Below are positions 13,667 to 26,366 of a stretch of 64,000 bases of DNA, piece by piece. Under the pieces are notes generated by a model that was not told the origin of the DNA, ran no database searches, and saw only the letters and a list, made by a program, of their open reading frames with translations. Source of the stretch: Tetrahymena elliotti 4EA (Eukaryota > Ciliophora > Oligohymenophorea > Hymenostomatida > Tetrahymenidae); NCBI GenBank assembly GCA_000231825.2, contig JH720347.1, forward strand, positions 384,448 through 448,447, read 5' to 3'. The position numbers were made by a program, and so were the translations under genes. The stretch's first letter is position 1; every line of letters begins with the position of its first letter.

Positions 13667-15825
13667 TCATTTACTTATATTTATAATATCCTTAGTGCAA
13701 TTCATTTTTTTAGATTGTTTGTTTAGAGTATTTATTATTAGAGTTTTAATTGATGTTAGATTATGGCATTATTCATAAATATTATAGATCTCATAATTTT
13801 TCATTTTATAGTAAAGATTTGATAAATTAATTGTATAAGATATGCAATAATAAGGGTGGAATAGGCTACTACTAATGAGAGTTTCAAAAAAGATTGAAAA
13901 ATATTATTTTGACTCTGTGAAATTTCCTAAATTTAAATAACTCAATACTATATTTTTAATCCTCATCAGATAGTGAGCCTTAGTCTTTTTATCAGATTAA
14001 TCATCCAATAATCTTTTTCTTATTATAAAAGAATTTAAATAAAATTTTAGTTGTAAATGATAGATATTCTTCTAAGTAAGAGTATAAGATAGCTATATTT
14101 TCACAGGATTCAGATACTTTAGGGTGATATCTTGTATATTTTTTTTCTCTAAGCTCAAGGAGTTTTAATTCATAAATTAGTTCAGATTTTATATCTCCTT
14201 ATGTTTTAAGGTAAAAGCTTAAGAAAATATATGATTCCTCTTTGAACTCATCAAGATCTGGATAAATCTTAGTTAATATTTAGATTGTTTATTTTTAGCA
14301 TTTTACGGCTTTTTCATAATTTCGCAAGAAGTAGAAAATGGAGCCAAGGGTAGAAAAAGATTTTGCAATATCTAGAGAGTAAAAAGGGAAAATTTATTTT
14401 CTTATCTCATATGAGCTCAAACCATATTCTAGAGCTTTTACATAATCATTTAGGTTACTGTAAGAATCTGAAATATTAATCATGGATCTATCAATTTCAG
14501 GATGAAAATATGGATATATTTACTCTCTAATTTTAAGAGTCTTTAAATCATATTAAAAGACTTCTTCTTTGCCTAACTTAGAAAAACAAAATGCTAGTCT
14601 TTCATATGATGTTGCAATTTTTTTATGAAATTCACAATAAATTTATTATCTAATTGATGATTATCAGGAAATAATTATTTTCTCATTTCAAATGACTTTT
14701 AAAAATACTCCAAACCTATTTAAAACTCCTTTTTTTCTAAATAGAGAAATCCAATAGAGCTTAATGAATCAGCGACAACAGAGTGGTTAGAGTGGTTGAA
14801 TTTGAAATTATATAACTTAATATTTCATGATATTTCATCCTCTATAAATGATTTTCCATAATCTTCTAAAAAGTAATATACTAGTGCTAGCTTAAAGTGA
14901 GTATATGAGACTAATATATGTTAATCACCAAGAATTCTTTTTTGTATTTCTAAGCTTTTTTGAAATGTTTCTAAAAATTCTGTATATTTTTGAGTATTTA
15001 TTTTAATTATTCCAAGTTTAAAATAAGCTAAAGCCTCTTCATATGTGCCTTATTTATTTAATTAGCCCAGAATATCTATACACTTAAGAATATGATCTTC
15101 ACATTCATTTTCAAAGTAGGTTTATGAAAGGACCAAGTATTGCATAGCCAAATATAAGTTTGCAGGTTTATTTTAATAATTCCAGACTAAATAAATCAGA
15201 TTGCCATTTCCTGTGGCTCAATTAATATTCATTTATTTATATTTAACTCTACTTCTACTTTAATTCAGGTGCGATAAACTCATTATATATATTTTCTTCA
15301 AAATTATTTTCTTGAAATTCTTCAATAACTAAATTTTGCCCATTTAAAAGTTTGTATATTCCATTAGATTCTCTTTAAATATTTGAAGGATTTATTTCCC
15401 AATGAACAATGCTAAGACAACACATTTCAATTACAAATCATCTTCATATATAATTAAATTACTTGTTTTTCGCTATAATTAATATTCTATTACTACATCT
15501 TCTCGATCTCTTCCTCTAAAGTTTCTTCATAGTTTACTAATATTGAGATGCAAATATTTTGTTCTTCTATTACTATTTGTTTAAACATTTTTAAACAAAA
15601 CTCAAAATTATTTACTGTTTAGTTTACTTAATAAATTCTTTTCATTATTTTAAACAACTTTTCATCACAAATATCAATTTATATTTTAACTAGTTGACCA
15701 TCACTCTATTAAACTCCATCTAATATTATAAGTTTGGATTCACTTTACTTACAATCAAAGCTATTTAAATCAGCTTTTGTTTCATAACCCTCTCTAAGAA
15801 GTAGTTCAACAACACTTTTTAACAT
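13667..15825 (-). pseudogene. Decayed protein-kinase/TPR gene
   Basis: On the minus strand a kinase-like N-terminal part (from about 15825) is followed by kinesin-light-chain-style tetratricopeptide repeats running to about 13667, but no single frame or plausible GT-AG splicing joins them. The kinase catalytic loop survives only as HWEINPSN (HRD and its Lys lost) and later APEL. TPR motifs are clear: FQKSLEIQKRILGDQH, LEYFQKSFEMRKQLFPD, SSYEIRKQIFPFYSLDIA and GNFTESKQYF. The frame changes at about the MKMIC/MCCLS join, before the KPANLYLAMQY segment, before IATSYERLAF, and again before RKRLLDD. There is also an in-frame TGA just before the NIKLYNFKF segment. At least four frame changes plus a stop argue for a pseudogene. 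A heavily misassembled active gene is the alternative. Confidence 0.75.
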
Positions 15826-16272
15826 CAAATTTTTGATTGATTTTAAAACTCTTTTGTTTATTAAGTATTTTTTATATTTGATTTGAATTATCAAATTTCT
15901 TATTAGAATATAAAATCTAAATTTTTTTATAATTTAAAGTCAATGAATCAAAAATTTTGATTTATAAATTATTAATTCCAAAATCTTCAAAAACATCTAT
16001 CAAATCTTTTAATTTTTTTAATTTGAAACAAATTAATCTTTGATAACTGTAAAGCTAAATCATTCAATTTTAATAATTATTGAAAAAAAAATTTATTTAT
16101 ATAGTTGATAGCTATTTATTATTGTATTATTTTATTTTATAAAATGTGAAAATTTTCATTTTATATTAAGGATTTATCCATCAGAAAAGCAATCAGATTT
16201 AATACGTATGCAAAAAGATATTTTGAATGATTTTAGATTATTCTTTTAATTAAACTTTTATTAAATAAACAT
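15826..16272. other. Intergenic, divergent promoter region
   Basis: About 450 bp between the pseudogene 5' end and the UBR-box gene, which face away from each other. A+T-rich; no motif stands out. Confidence 0.5.
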
Positions 16273-19200
16273 ATGAGAAATACTGATAAGTCCAAGATCC
16301 TATGGAGTTTCGGAGGTATTGCAGCTTCAATAGGTGCGATTATTTACTTATATAGGAAGAAAAAGTAAGAGCTGAATGATCCTATTAACATTTTAAGAAA
16401 CTGTATGAAGTAGTTCTATATTTTAAATGAGAATTAGTTTATGAGTATGAATAAAAGATTTGACAAAATCATTGACTATTTTGTTGTAAGTCATACACTA
16501 AAAATGAATTAAGAAGAGTAGTAGAAAGATTCCCTTATATCTTACTGCAAAAACAAAATTTAAAGTGAAGGTTTTTATGAATGCCTTACTTGTGATATCA
16601 ATAAAAAGGAATCTTAAGAGTCAAATTTAAAACTTAATTATGTGTTTTCAGTAAATCAATATTGTCCTGATTGTTTTGATAGGAATTATCATAAAGATCA
16701 TGATTATAGGAAAAGGTAATATAATGGAAACATATATTGTGATTGTGGAAATTAGAATAGGATCCCAAAAGTAAGTTTCTGTAAAAATCACTGTGGAGTT
16801 GTAGAATTAAAAGAAGAAAACAAATCTACTTAGGATTATCAAGCTATGAAAAAGAATTTTATTAATTTGTTTAAAGAATCTTTCTACTTTTTGATAGACA
16901 AATAATCTGAATTTCTTTATGAAGCCGGAAAAAATAACTCCAAGAAATAAATCCATTTTAATTATTTATTAACTGTGTTAATAGAAAAAATTCAACAGTT
17001 GATTTCTGAGGGTAATTTACTAACAGCCTCAGTATGTGAGTTACTAAGCTCCCCAATAGGTCAAGCCTTAAGAGTAGATGCATCTAAAATATCTACTTTA
17101 TCTTTTTTAAAAGAAAAGTAAATTGATGATAAAACATCTATTTTAGAATACTTGGTTATGCTTTATAAATATGTTAATTAAAAAAATGATGAGCTCCTTT
17201 TCAATTTGTTAAGCGATTTATCTATTTCTAATTCAAACTTCAATGAATTCCTTACTGAAAAATTACTGAAACTGATCAAGTTTTAATTGTTCATGAAAGA
17301 AGAAAAAGAAGAAGAAAGATAATATTATTTACATTAGACATAGATATTTAAATTATGTATCTAAGGCTTGTAGGATCTAAAAATTTCTAAAAAAATTCTT
17401 AAAGACAACCCTTAAATTTATAATAACTCTCTTAAATATGTTTATGAAATATTTAAAAACATAACTTTTAGCTAGGCTTCTGAATATCGATTGATTTATA
17501 CAAGCTCAGTGATTTTGTCTCTCATGGTTTAAGTGGTTTCTATTTACAAAACTAACTTCTAAATGGTAGTAGAGTATGCTCTTGAGCTTGTTAAATTACA
17601 TTCATTAATGTTTGATAAATTAATTCTGACTGATTTAAATAGTGGAGAAGGTTTTTCAAAATATTTTTTGCAATAATATCCTTTAATTTTTGGGTTTTTT
17701 GAGATTCAAAAAATATTATTAAATTATTTTAACTTGTTTGTTACAAATGTTTTATAAAATAATACAGCTGAATAGATTGATCATTTAGTCAAAATAATAA
17801 GTCACTAGTTTGAATTTTAAATATAAAGAATTTATGAAGTCAGTGAGAACTTTATTGAAGATGAAGAATAAGATTTACTCCATACTTCAGTTAGCCTTTT
17901 CCCTATCTTTATTTACATAATCTTGCTGAAATCAAATAATTCACAAGATTTTTCATTGCAAAATTTAAAAACAATTCTTGAAAACCCTTCCTGCTTTTCT
18001 AAAAAAAACTAATTGAACAACTTAATTTCAATGATGCTTGCTTTGATGAAAAACAATTTATTTTCATGTTTTTAATATCCCAACTGCTACTGGAGATGGT
18101 TTTTAGAAATTATGTTTAAAGAAGATGAAGATTTTTAAGCAATTCTTGGCTCTTATAATAGTTGGACTTCAACTGAAAATAAACTATACGACCATTTTAT
18201 GTTGACATATCAAATATTATACTTATTAGTTGAGGACTAAGAATAAAATTTACTGAGTCCTCTTGTTTAAAAATTTATAGAAAAGCCCAAATAAATTGAA
18301 GAATAAGATTAGGATTATGAATTTACTGAAAGCTATTACTTATAAATATTTTTTAATTCGTGTTTATTTGATTAAACACCTTTCTTAAATATTATTTCAT
18401 AATTCAGGATATTTTAAGAATATTCAAATTAAGAAGGATAAGAATAAGTTAAAATAGATTTTGTTTTAGAAAATATTATTAAATAAGTAATATAATTTTA
18501 CAAAGGTGAAATCAAGTACTTTAGTGATTTAAAAAATTGCATTAGGAAGTATGTTTAGATTGATGACTGTTAATTAGAAAATCTATTTGAGAAAATACTT
18601 TTAATCAACAAGGAAACAGATAAATTTTAGCTAAAAGAAAAAGAAAATTAAATAAATTACTATAATTTAGGAAGATCATTTTGTAGCATGAGTAATTTTG
18701 AAAATGATTAATTAGCTGTATTTTAAGGCTTAATTCAGTATTAATAATTAGATCACTTATTCCAATTTTAACAATAATTGCTTATCAAGTTTTTCTCAGA
18801 CTCTATAGCTTTAAAATATTTTATTTAAAGAATAGAATTAGGATCAATCAGTGAAAGTTTTAGCAAAACAATATTTTATCTTCATTCTTACATTTTAGTC
18901 TTTGGTTATATTATAAAACTTAGTGAGAATAATTCTGAATTATTCTAAAAAAAGCAAATTGAAGAAGTTTAGATGATTAAAGAAATGCTTTACAATAAAG
19001 ATAACTTTGAATTAGTTACTAAAGCTATTTAAAAGAATTTAATGGATTTAGAAAAAGAAGAACTTAATTAGCTGGAATATAAATAGCTATTAACATAAAC
19101 ACTTACTACATACTAAATTTAGTTCTCTGAGTAAAGTTAAATGATTTAAGAGTCTGAAGAGCCACAAATATAAGACTAGCAGGAAGAAATAAAAGAAAAA

Positions 19201-19308
19201 GTATAAGATTAAAATTCAGGAAATGTTTTAGCGAATTCTCTTTCTATTTCAAATATTAATATAATCTATTCTTAAGATTATTAGGCTCAAGAAAGTATAA
19301 TTCAATGA
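16273..19308 (+). CDS. Membrane-anchored UBR-box protein
   Basis: Single exon, 1011 aa, ATG 16273 and TGA 19306-19308, with dozens of in-frame TAA/TAG. Residues 10-27 (LWSFGGIAASIGAIIYLY) form a membrane segment followed by RKKKQ, so the body should face the cytosol. Residues about 92-175 form a UBR-type zinc finger: C..C around 104-107, CPDC at 131-134, His140 and His143, YCDCGN at 155-160 and FCKNHCG at 169-175, the order of Cys/His seen in N-degron-recognising UBR boxes. The remaining 830 aa are alpha-helical, Leu/Gln/Lys/Asn-rich, as in UBR1-type ligases, but I could not find a RING motif in the C-terminal part. Probable role: recognition of N-degrons or a related substrate at a membrane. 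It could be a divergent UBR ligase lacking RING or a non-ligase UBR protein. Confidence 0.87.
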
Positions 19309-19829
19309 ATTGCAATTAAAAATAAATAGCTTCTTTTTTGTTCGTCGATTTTTAATATATTAAAATTAATTTTTTTTAAAACAAAATATTTAATATCAAA
19401 AAAAGCTTTCTTTAAAATGAAGAAATCCCTTTTTTAGATAANNNNNNNNNNNNNNNNNNNNNNNNNNNNNNNNNNNNNNNNNNNNNNNNNNNNNNNNNNN
19501 NNNNNNNNNNNNNNNNNNNNNNNNNNNNNNNNNNNNNNNNNTTGTTTTTTGAAAAAATTTGTATTTTTTTTGTTTTAAAAAATAAAAGTTAGAGTTAGCT
19601 TTGAAAGAGAAATTTATTAAAGTGAGTTAAGAAAACATTTTAATATATAGATTAATATAAATATATAATATATATGCTTTTTATTACTCTACTGAATATA
19701 TTTTAATATAATTTTATTTTATTTTTTTTATTTACAATCAAAATTTCTTAATAATATCTAAATTCTATTAATTTCTATTTCTAAAATTTAAATTTATTTT
19801 TTTTCTCTACCATTTTCTTACATACTGAC
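19309..19829. other. Intergenic containing the assembly gap
   Basis: 3' flanks of two convergent genes (UBR-box protein and TTLL) with the 100-N gap in between. The sequence on both sides of the gap is T/A-rich homopolymeric and non-coding in appearance. Confidence 0.6.
19442..19541. other. Assembly gap of 100 N
   Basis: Exactly 100 N, a conventional placeholder for a gap of unknown size, so the distance between the UBR-box gene and the TTLL gene is not known. Confidence 0.98.
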
Positions 19830-22800
19830 TCACTCGTAATCTATTTCCTTATCTTCATCCTTATCTTTATTACTTTTTTCATCATCTATTTCTTCGTCTT
19901 CATCAAGATCATTCATGCCTTCAACTATTTTATTTTTAAGATGTATTTATTTACTCAGATATTTTTATAATTAAATTTTTTTACGACAATTTTCTTGGTT
20001 TTTGTAAAGTCTTTTTAATTCTATTCCATCATACTACTCATCAAATATTAGTTCAAATCTATTGTGTTCTGTTAGAGAATCAGGAGCTAAATGTTTCTTT
20101 TATCCAGGCCAGTTTTATGGAGGTGGGAATAAAGGATCAAGGCCAATTCTTTTTTAAATATTTAAAATTGTATTAAATTTTAATTAGAGGTTAAAATACC
20201 TAAAAGCATTTTCAATCATTCCTGGTATAACTCTTAAACATATAGGACATGTAGTTTCAATAGCAGGATTAGTATTTATTTCTATAAGATAAGGCTTAAA
20301 TCTATCATCTATCATAAAATCTAGACCAAAAACCTTAAATTTAATTATTATAAAATGTTAAAATAAAGTAGATAATAGATTAAGTTTTACTTCAAAATTG
20401 TTTTGCTTTCTTTAAGGATCAAGCTTAAGGAAAGTAGCTCTTATAGAATCAGTAGCTATAGCTTTCATTTTAGGAAGAATTTAAGAGTAAAGATTATATT
20501 TTTAGTCTGAATACCATATATCCAAATATCTTTAAAATTCAAAATATGATAGTTTATTACCAGGTTCATATTTATTATATTCTTCACAGTCCTTTTAAAT
20601 AGCATCATTTGTAAGATGAATGAAAACATCTGAAACATCTGTTAAATCAAATTCTCTACCACTTGTTCTGATATATCCTTCCTAATACCAATATCCTCTA
20701 AGAACTCCATTTATACATGTAATAAGCATATAAGCTCTTATATCAAACTTTCTTCTGTTATATAGAAAAGGTCTTTCAATGTATTTTTGGACAATATAAG
20801 TTTTTTCTTTTCCATTGTTATGCTTTTCTTTGCTTGTTAATATGCGCTTTATATCATTTAAGTTGTCACATACTTGTATACCGTTACCTATTAATTTGTT
20901 AATATTAACTCAATAAATATATTTGAAAAAATAAATACCTCTATTAGTGATTTCTCCAGGCTTGACAATCCAGACATTTTTCATCTTTTTTTATTTCTTT
21001 GAATCGTCATTATCACTGTTATTGTTAGAATTTTCTATTTCTTTAAATTTCTTCAGGAAATTTCTAAATTCTTTATCTTCTGTTCCTTTAGTGAGATGAT
21101 AAGTCAAAGGAAGATAATTAAACACATCATCTTTCATTAATTAGTAATATTATCTCATGTTATAAAATAAAGCTTTTTTATTTCCCAACATATAGTTAAA
21201 TTAGAGATGATTGTGAGTTATTTATTTCAAACTATTTTCAAGCATTTTATATGGCTTCTCTATATTAGTTCTTTTCAAGTTTTTAAGACGGAAACTTAAA
21301 TCTTCCCAGCTTTGAACATAATAATCTCTTTAGCCTACTTAACTGCTCATGTATTTAGAGTAAACTTGATAATCTTATGATGAAAATATTTTTTAGTTGT
21401 GGTCAGAATATTATGGGAATGGGTTAGCTTACTTGTTAACAGTATTTTACTTTCCATCATTTACTCCACCCTTAAATGCAGCAGTGTTACTTCCATTTCC
21501 TTAATTGTTATTGCCATTTTAATTTTGCTTTGAATTAAATCTTTTGTCTGGAGAACCTTACTGCTTATTGAAGACTCTGCTTGTTTAATTCATATCATCA
21601 TTACCATCTACTTCTTAAAATATAACTTTTGCTCTACTAACTTAAAATTCAGAAGAGATAAAATCATCTTTGTTAATATCCTCTTCTGTGTGAGGAGGAT
21701 CTAAATTTTCTTATTTATCAAAGAATGGTTGAACTTTACATTAAGTCCAGAGGAAATTGCACTCAAGATGTTAGTCATAATCTAGAATTTACCACCACCA
21801 TCTATTTTTAATACAGTTTTTAATTAGCTTACTATTATTTCCGCGTCCAACACAAATCTTATAAATTGGATTCTCTTAAGGAATAGGGACGAAATAGTGA
21901 CTACCGAAATTAATTTTAAATATAAAATCTTTATATGTGTTAAACTTTTTATAGAAAATTTCTTCACGTTAAAGATTGTTATCATTCATAGAGAATTAAA
22001 AGTTTTTATTTCCATTATTCTTTGGTAATCTTCTCACCATCATCATAGCCTAATTATTAGGACGAGAGTTCAAAGATTAGTTTATTCTTTTTCTATTTTG
22101 ACCTCCAGAAGGTGTATTAACTCTATCTTATTAGTTCAATCCTTATACATTACTTTAGTTATTATTTTATTACCCATTAACTAAGCCATTTGATTCTTTA
22201 GTAGATTCTGATTCACTTGATGGTTAGCTGTTTTTTTGTTCATAATAATCATTTTATTATTCATTAGGATTTCCAGGTGTAGGAGATTATATTAAATTTC
22301 CATTCTAATCACGTCTTTCTTGTTGATTTTAATTCTCTCCAAATCCTTCCAATTTCTCCTTTCCTAATGGAGAACTAATTTATTCATTCATTTCAGTAAT
22401 ACCACTTAAAATTAATTATTAGTCTGAGCTGTTACTTCTGTATGCTTATTTTTTATCAACCTAGCCTTATTAGCTGTTATTCATAGTTTGATTAAGCTTA
22501 TTAGAACCTTAAGTCATTTACTTGCTGTTTCTTAAATTAACATTCTATCTATTTTCAGATAAATTATTATTAATCATCTCTGATAAATTATTAATTTTTT
22601 ATTGTCTTTTAGTATTTAAACTATTATAATAAGCTTGATTAGCATTCAATCTATGAGATTTACTGATATCTTATGGTGGTATTTATTTAATTTCTAACCC
22701 AAAAATGTTCATAAATTGTTTTCTTTCCATTTGTTGTACTTTTACATTAAAATGAGCCAATATTTTCTTTAAAATTTTATTTCTGTCTTCTTAAGTTGTG

Positions 22801-24657
22801 TATCCATTATTTAAATTTTAGCTATATCCTTAGTTGTAATCATAGAGACGACTATGTTGATTGTGAATTGAGTTGATAGGGCTCTAAGGAAACCTCATTT
22901 CTTTTATTATATTTTACATTTACTTCTATGGTATTTAATAGGGATTAGCTCCATATTAATTTTACTAATATGATTACTATTAGCTTTGCCATTCTGGTGA
23001 AGCTGACATATAAGATTTTTCTAAATTTTTTATACCTTAAATAGGAGGTGATTAGTTAAAACTTTTAGTTGATCCATTATGTTGTAGTTATTGTTAATTT
23101 TATTGATAATTTATTTTCTAAGCTCCAATCGTTAAGAGGTTAGGATGATAAGTTTGTTAATTTAAGCTATTATTAAGAGCATTATAGTTGTTTTATTGTT
23201 AGGTAGCTTGTTAATTTTAAAAGAAACTTTTAGCTTCATTAAACGATTATTGATATTAATTTCTACTATCAGCTGAATATTCTCTTCTTCTATAAGGATA
23301 TGGCATTTTCTCTGGACTTGAAATTATTTAGCTCTAAATAATCTCTGGGTTGCTGCTTTTTTATAAGGAATTATCCCTTTAAGTTACTTGTTCTTTTCAT
23401 ATTAAAATAGTTTTTAAAAGATGATTGATCTATTTTTAAGTCTTAATGAAAATTATAATAAATGTACCCTAAATCAATGAACTCTGTAACTGCTGAATCA
23501 TATTTTAAGTATAATTTAAATTTCTTTAATCAAGACTGCTATTTGTCACAGCTATCATCCATCATACATAATATTTTATAAAAAATATTTAATAAATAAG
23601 TTCATTGAATGGTTTACTATTTAATTTCTATCTTTCATAAAAACTTAATTTTTTTAATAAATTATCTAAATTTGTCATCATTCATTCATTTGTAAAAGAT
23701 AACCTATTTCTTATACTATTAATAGCTCAATATAAAACTAAAATATTTTAATTACCTCTTATCTAATTGTCATTTTTCTTTTTTATTCTGTATTATATTC
23801 CACCTTAAGGGCCATTCTTACTATAAATAACAGGATTTCCTTAAATATACTAAGCGTTTACTTGCTATTATAACATTCTCTATTCGTTTGTGTTGATTTA
23901 GTTCGAGTCATTAAATTATTTTCCATCATCTACAATAATAACAAATAATTATTTATTATAATTATTTTTGCTAAAATTTACTTTATCCATCAATATTATC
24001 ACTATTAACACCTTTTATCATGCTATTTAATTCACTTTCTATCTTTTAAACATTAAGAGTGTAATTATCAGTGTTACCATTCTATTTTTATAAATAACCA
24101 AAATTTTATAGCAAGTTAAATTAAGCTATGATTAGTAAAATATATTACTATGTCTAAAACTTTGTTGGCACTTTAATGATTGACTAAATTACTTGTCATT
24201 CCTTCTATATATTTAGAAAAAAATAATTTTAATAAATTATCTCATATTTTTTATTAATAATCTCTAATAAAGCAATTATTTTAAACTAAATTGTTTGATG
24301 CTTTACCAATGTAAAGACGGCCTATTGGATGGTCTATTAATATGTAAATTTTATTTTGAAATAACTTAAACTGAGAAAAATAATTACTTTTCCAATCTTA
24401 TATTTGATGAATTGAATTTTGTTATCTGATGTGGTTGCTCTCAGTCCTAGAATTCCTATTTCTATTTTTCTCTTAACTACTTTTTATGATAGTTTAGCGC
24501 CTATATTAATATGAAAATCCTCGTTAGAACTTGTGAGGGAAAGTGCTTAAATATGAAAATGGCGATTCTTAAATAATTATGCTATTTACGTCTAGTTAGA
24601 AATATTAGTTCTTTAATTTTAAGAATAAAAGTTGCTATCTTTTTAACCTTTTATCAT
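19830..24657 (-). CDS. Tubulin-tyrosine-ligase-like (TTLL) enzyme, possibly glycylase branch
   Basis: An ATP-grasp enzyme that adds amino acids to tubulin tails. Exons: 24657-24388, 24370(or 24364)-24307, 24204-24149, 24081-23982, 23929-23756, 23665-23568, 23523-23468, 23376-20939, 20887-20391, 20333-20200 and 20148-19830; phases agree, about 1400 aa. The N-terminal 550 aa are Gln/Asn/Ser-rich. A conserved block with GRGNNSKLIK, NRWWWQ and FLWTQ precedes the ATP-grasp core: WIVKPGE..NRGNGI, YIERPFLY..RKFDIRAY, FIHLTNDA, VFGLDFMIDD..LIEINTNPA and a Cys pair after it. The RG-N/WWW/WTQ block resembles TTLL3/TTLL8-type glycylases, but this branch call is tentative. The C-terminus is acidic (DEDEEIDDE). 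Microtubule-rich cilia are the likely site. The first intron would be only 17 or 23 nt. Confidence 0.9.
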
Positions 24658-25056
24658 AATATATCTGTTATTATTGAATATTTAACACAATTTATTATTA
24701 TCTTTTATATACTAAATTACTAAAAGTTAATAATAAATTAATTGTTGGAAATGATGAATGATTTTAAGTTTAATAAGTCTTTTTAGCTAATTAAATAAAA
24801 AACAAAAATAAAGTATCACCACTCAATATAAAATTCGGCAATTTATATTTTTATTTTTTAAGTATAAGCATCATATGTTTAGATGCTTAGTAAATTTACA
24901 AATTAGCTTTTGTTCATCTTTTACTTTTTTTTACTTGATTCCAATCAACTCAATTCTTTACTAAATAAAAAGTATTCAAATAAAAATTAACTTACTAACC
25001 ACTGATTTTGATAAATAAAATCAATACTCTTATTTAAAATTATAATTTCATGCTTC
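24658..25056. other. Intergenic, divergent promoter region
   Basis: About 400 bp between the divergent TTLL gene and the 25057 gene. A+T-rich; no recognised motif. Confidence 0.5.
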
Positions 25057-25995
25057 ATGAAGACAAATTTTCATTTTAAATATATCCCAAAACAAATTCT
25101 TCAAAAAGTAAACACACAAACAACTTAAACATATTCTTATCACAAATATGATCCTAATTTATTACTTAAAGAAGTTATTTATTTGAAAGATATTTTGGAA
25201 AGCTAGCTATAATTAGAATTAAAGTTTATCTTTGAAAATAAAAAAAGGATTCGATAATAAATTTATTATTTAAAAATAACTTAAATTTACAAATTTATCA
25301 AAAATAATTTTTTTAAAATTATGTTCTATAATAATTTTAAAAACTTTGAAATTAACATTTTATTTGATTAATTATTATTAAAAATATTGATAGTTTTTAC
25401 AAACAATACTAAAATTTTTATTATCATTTTAAATAATTAGAATTTTTTTTATCAAACCCTAATATTTTTAATTAAAATATGAGAAAAGACAAAATGTAAA
25501 GAATTTTTTCCATTTAATCTTGCTGGAAAGGTAAATAATTTTTAAATATTTTAACATAATTATGTTCAATTTTTATCAATTTTATAATCAATTCTTACTA
25601 TTTATAAGATTAACCTAATTTAATTTATATATTCAAGTTTTTTAATTAAAAATTGAAAAGAAAACTCATCCCATCCCAAAACCAGTACAGAGGTTAATAT
25701 TCAATTGAAAAATGTTTTTTATGAAATTATTTCAAATATTACAAAAAATAGAATTAATAAAAAATTATTGAGAAAATAAATAGTAATAATAATTAACTAA
25801 GCTGCTGAGTTGTTCATTAATTTTTAGACGAGTAATCTATTTTAATTAGCTGAATATTTTAAAACCAACATATAAAAATTAATTGAACTTAAATATTAAA
25901 TGATAAATAGTTTTCCAATATATTTTATACATTAATAAAATCCTAATAGAAAGAATATCACAGCTACTTATAGTAGACATTATAAAATTTAATGA
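25057..25995 (+). CDS. Hypothetical protein, about 215 aa
   Basis: Proposed exons 25057-25322, 25484-25530 and 25661-25995 (648 nt, phases consistent). The N-terminal part has coding-like composition (a helical, Leu/Glu/Gln-rich stretch near residues 35-65). The last exon encodes a mixed helical segment rich in Ile/Asn/Lys without a recognisable motif. If the first join is wrong, a shorter gene starts at ATG 25479 (128 aa). No domain, signal peptide or clear membrane segment seen. Confidence 0.5.
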
Positions 25996-26366
25996 AATAT
26001 TGAAGATTAGATTTTCTTATATTATCTGTATCTGATCTCAATATTTCATATCAATCTTTCTAAAGAATGCATCTAGTTTTATAAACATTTCAAGTTAAGT
26101 CTCCTCTTGAAGCAGGAAATAAACTATATTTTCTAGGAATTTTAATACATTTTTTCTTTGATAAATAAAACAGTTTATCTTTAAATCATATTATTTTAAT
26201 TGATTCTCAAATTACCTTATTTTGATTGACTAATTTTATTTTTGATTCTAAAAAAAGCAAGAAATTCTTTTGGAGCTTTCAAAGATTTGATAAATTTTAA
26301 AATTATCAAAAATTTTTTAATTGTTGATTTAGTTTCACATTTAAAATTAAGAATTTTTTATCAAAA
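25996..26366. other. Intergenic, 370 bp
   Basis: Spacer between two co-directional genes. A+T-rich; nothing seen. Confidence 0.5.

Noticed and set aside
24197..24199. TTLL start at ATG 24199
   Set aside because: An ATG that fits the reading frame exists here, but upstream exons with coding composition and matching phases extend the gene to 24657.
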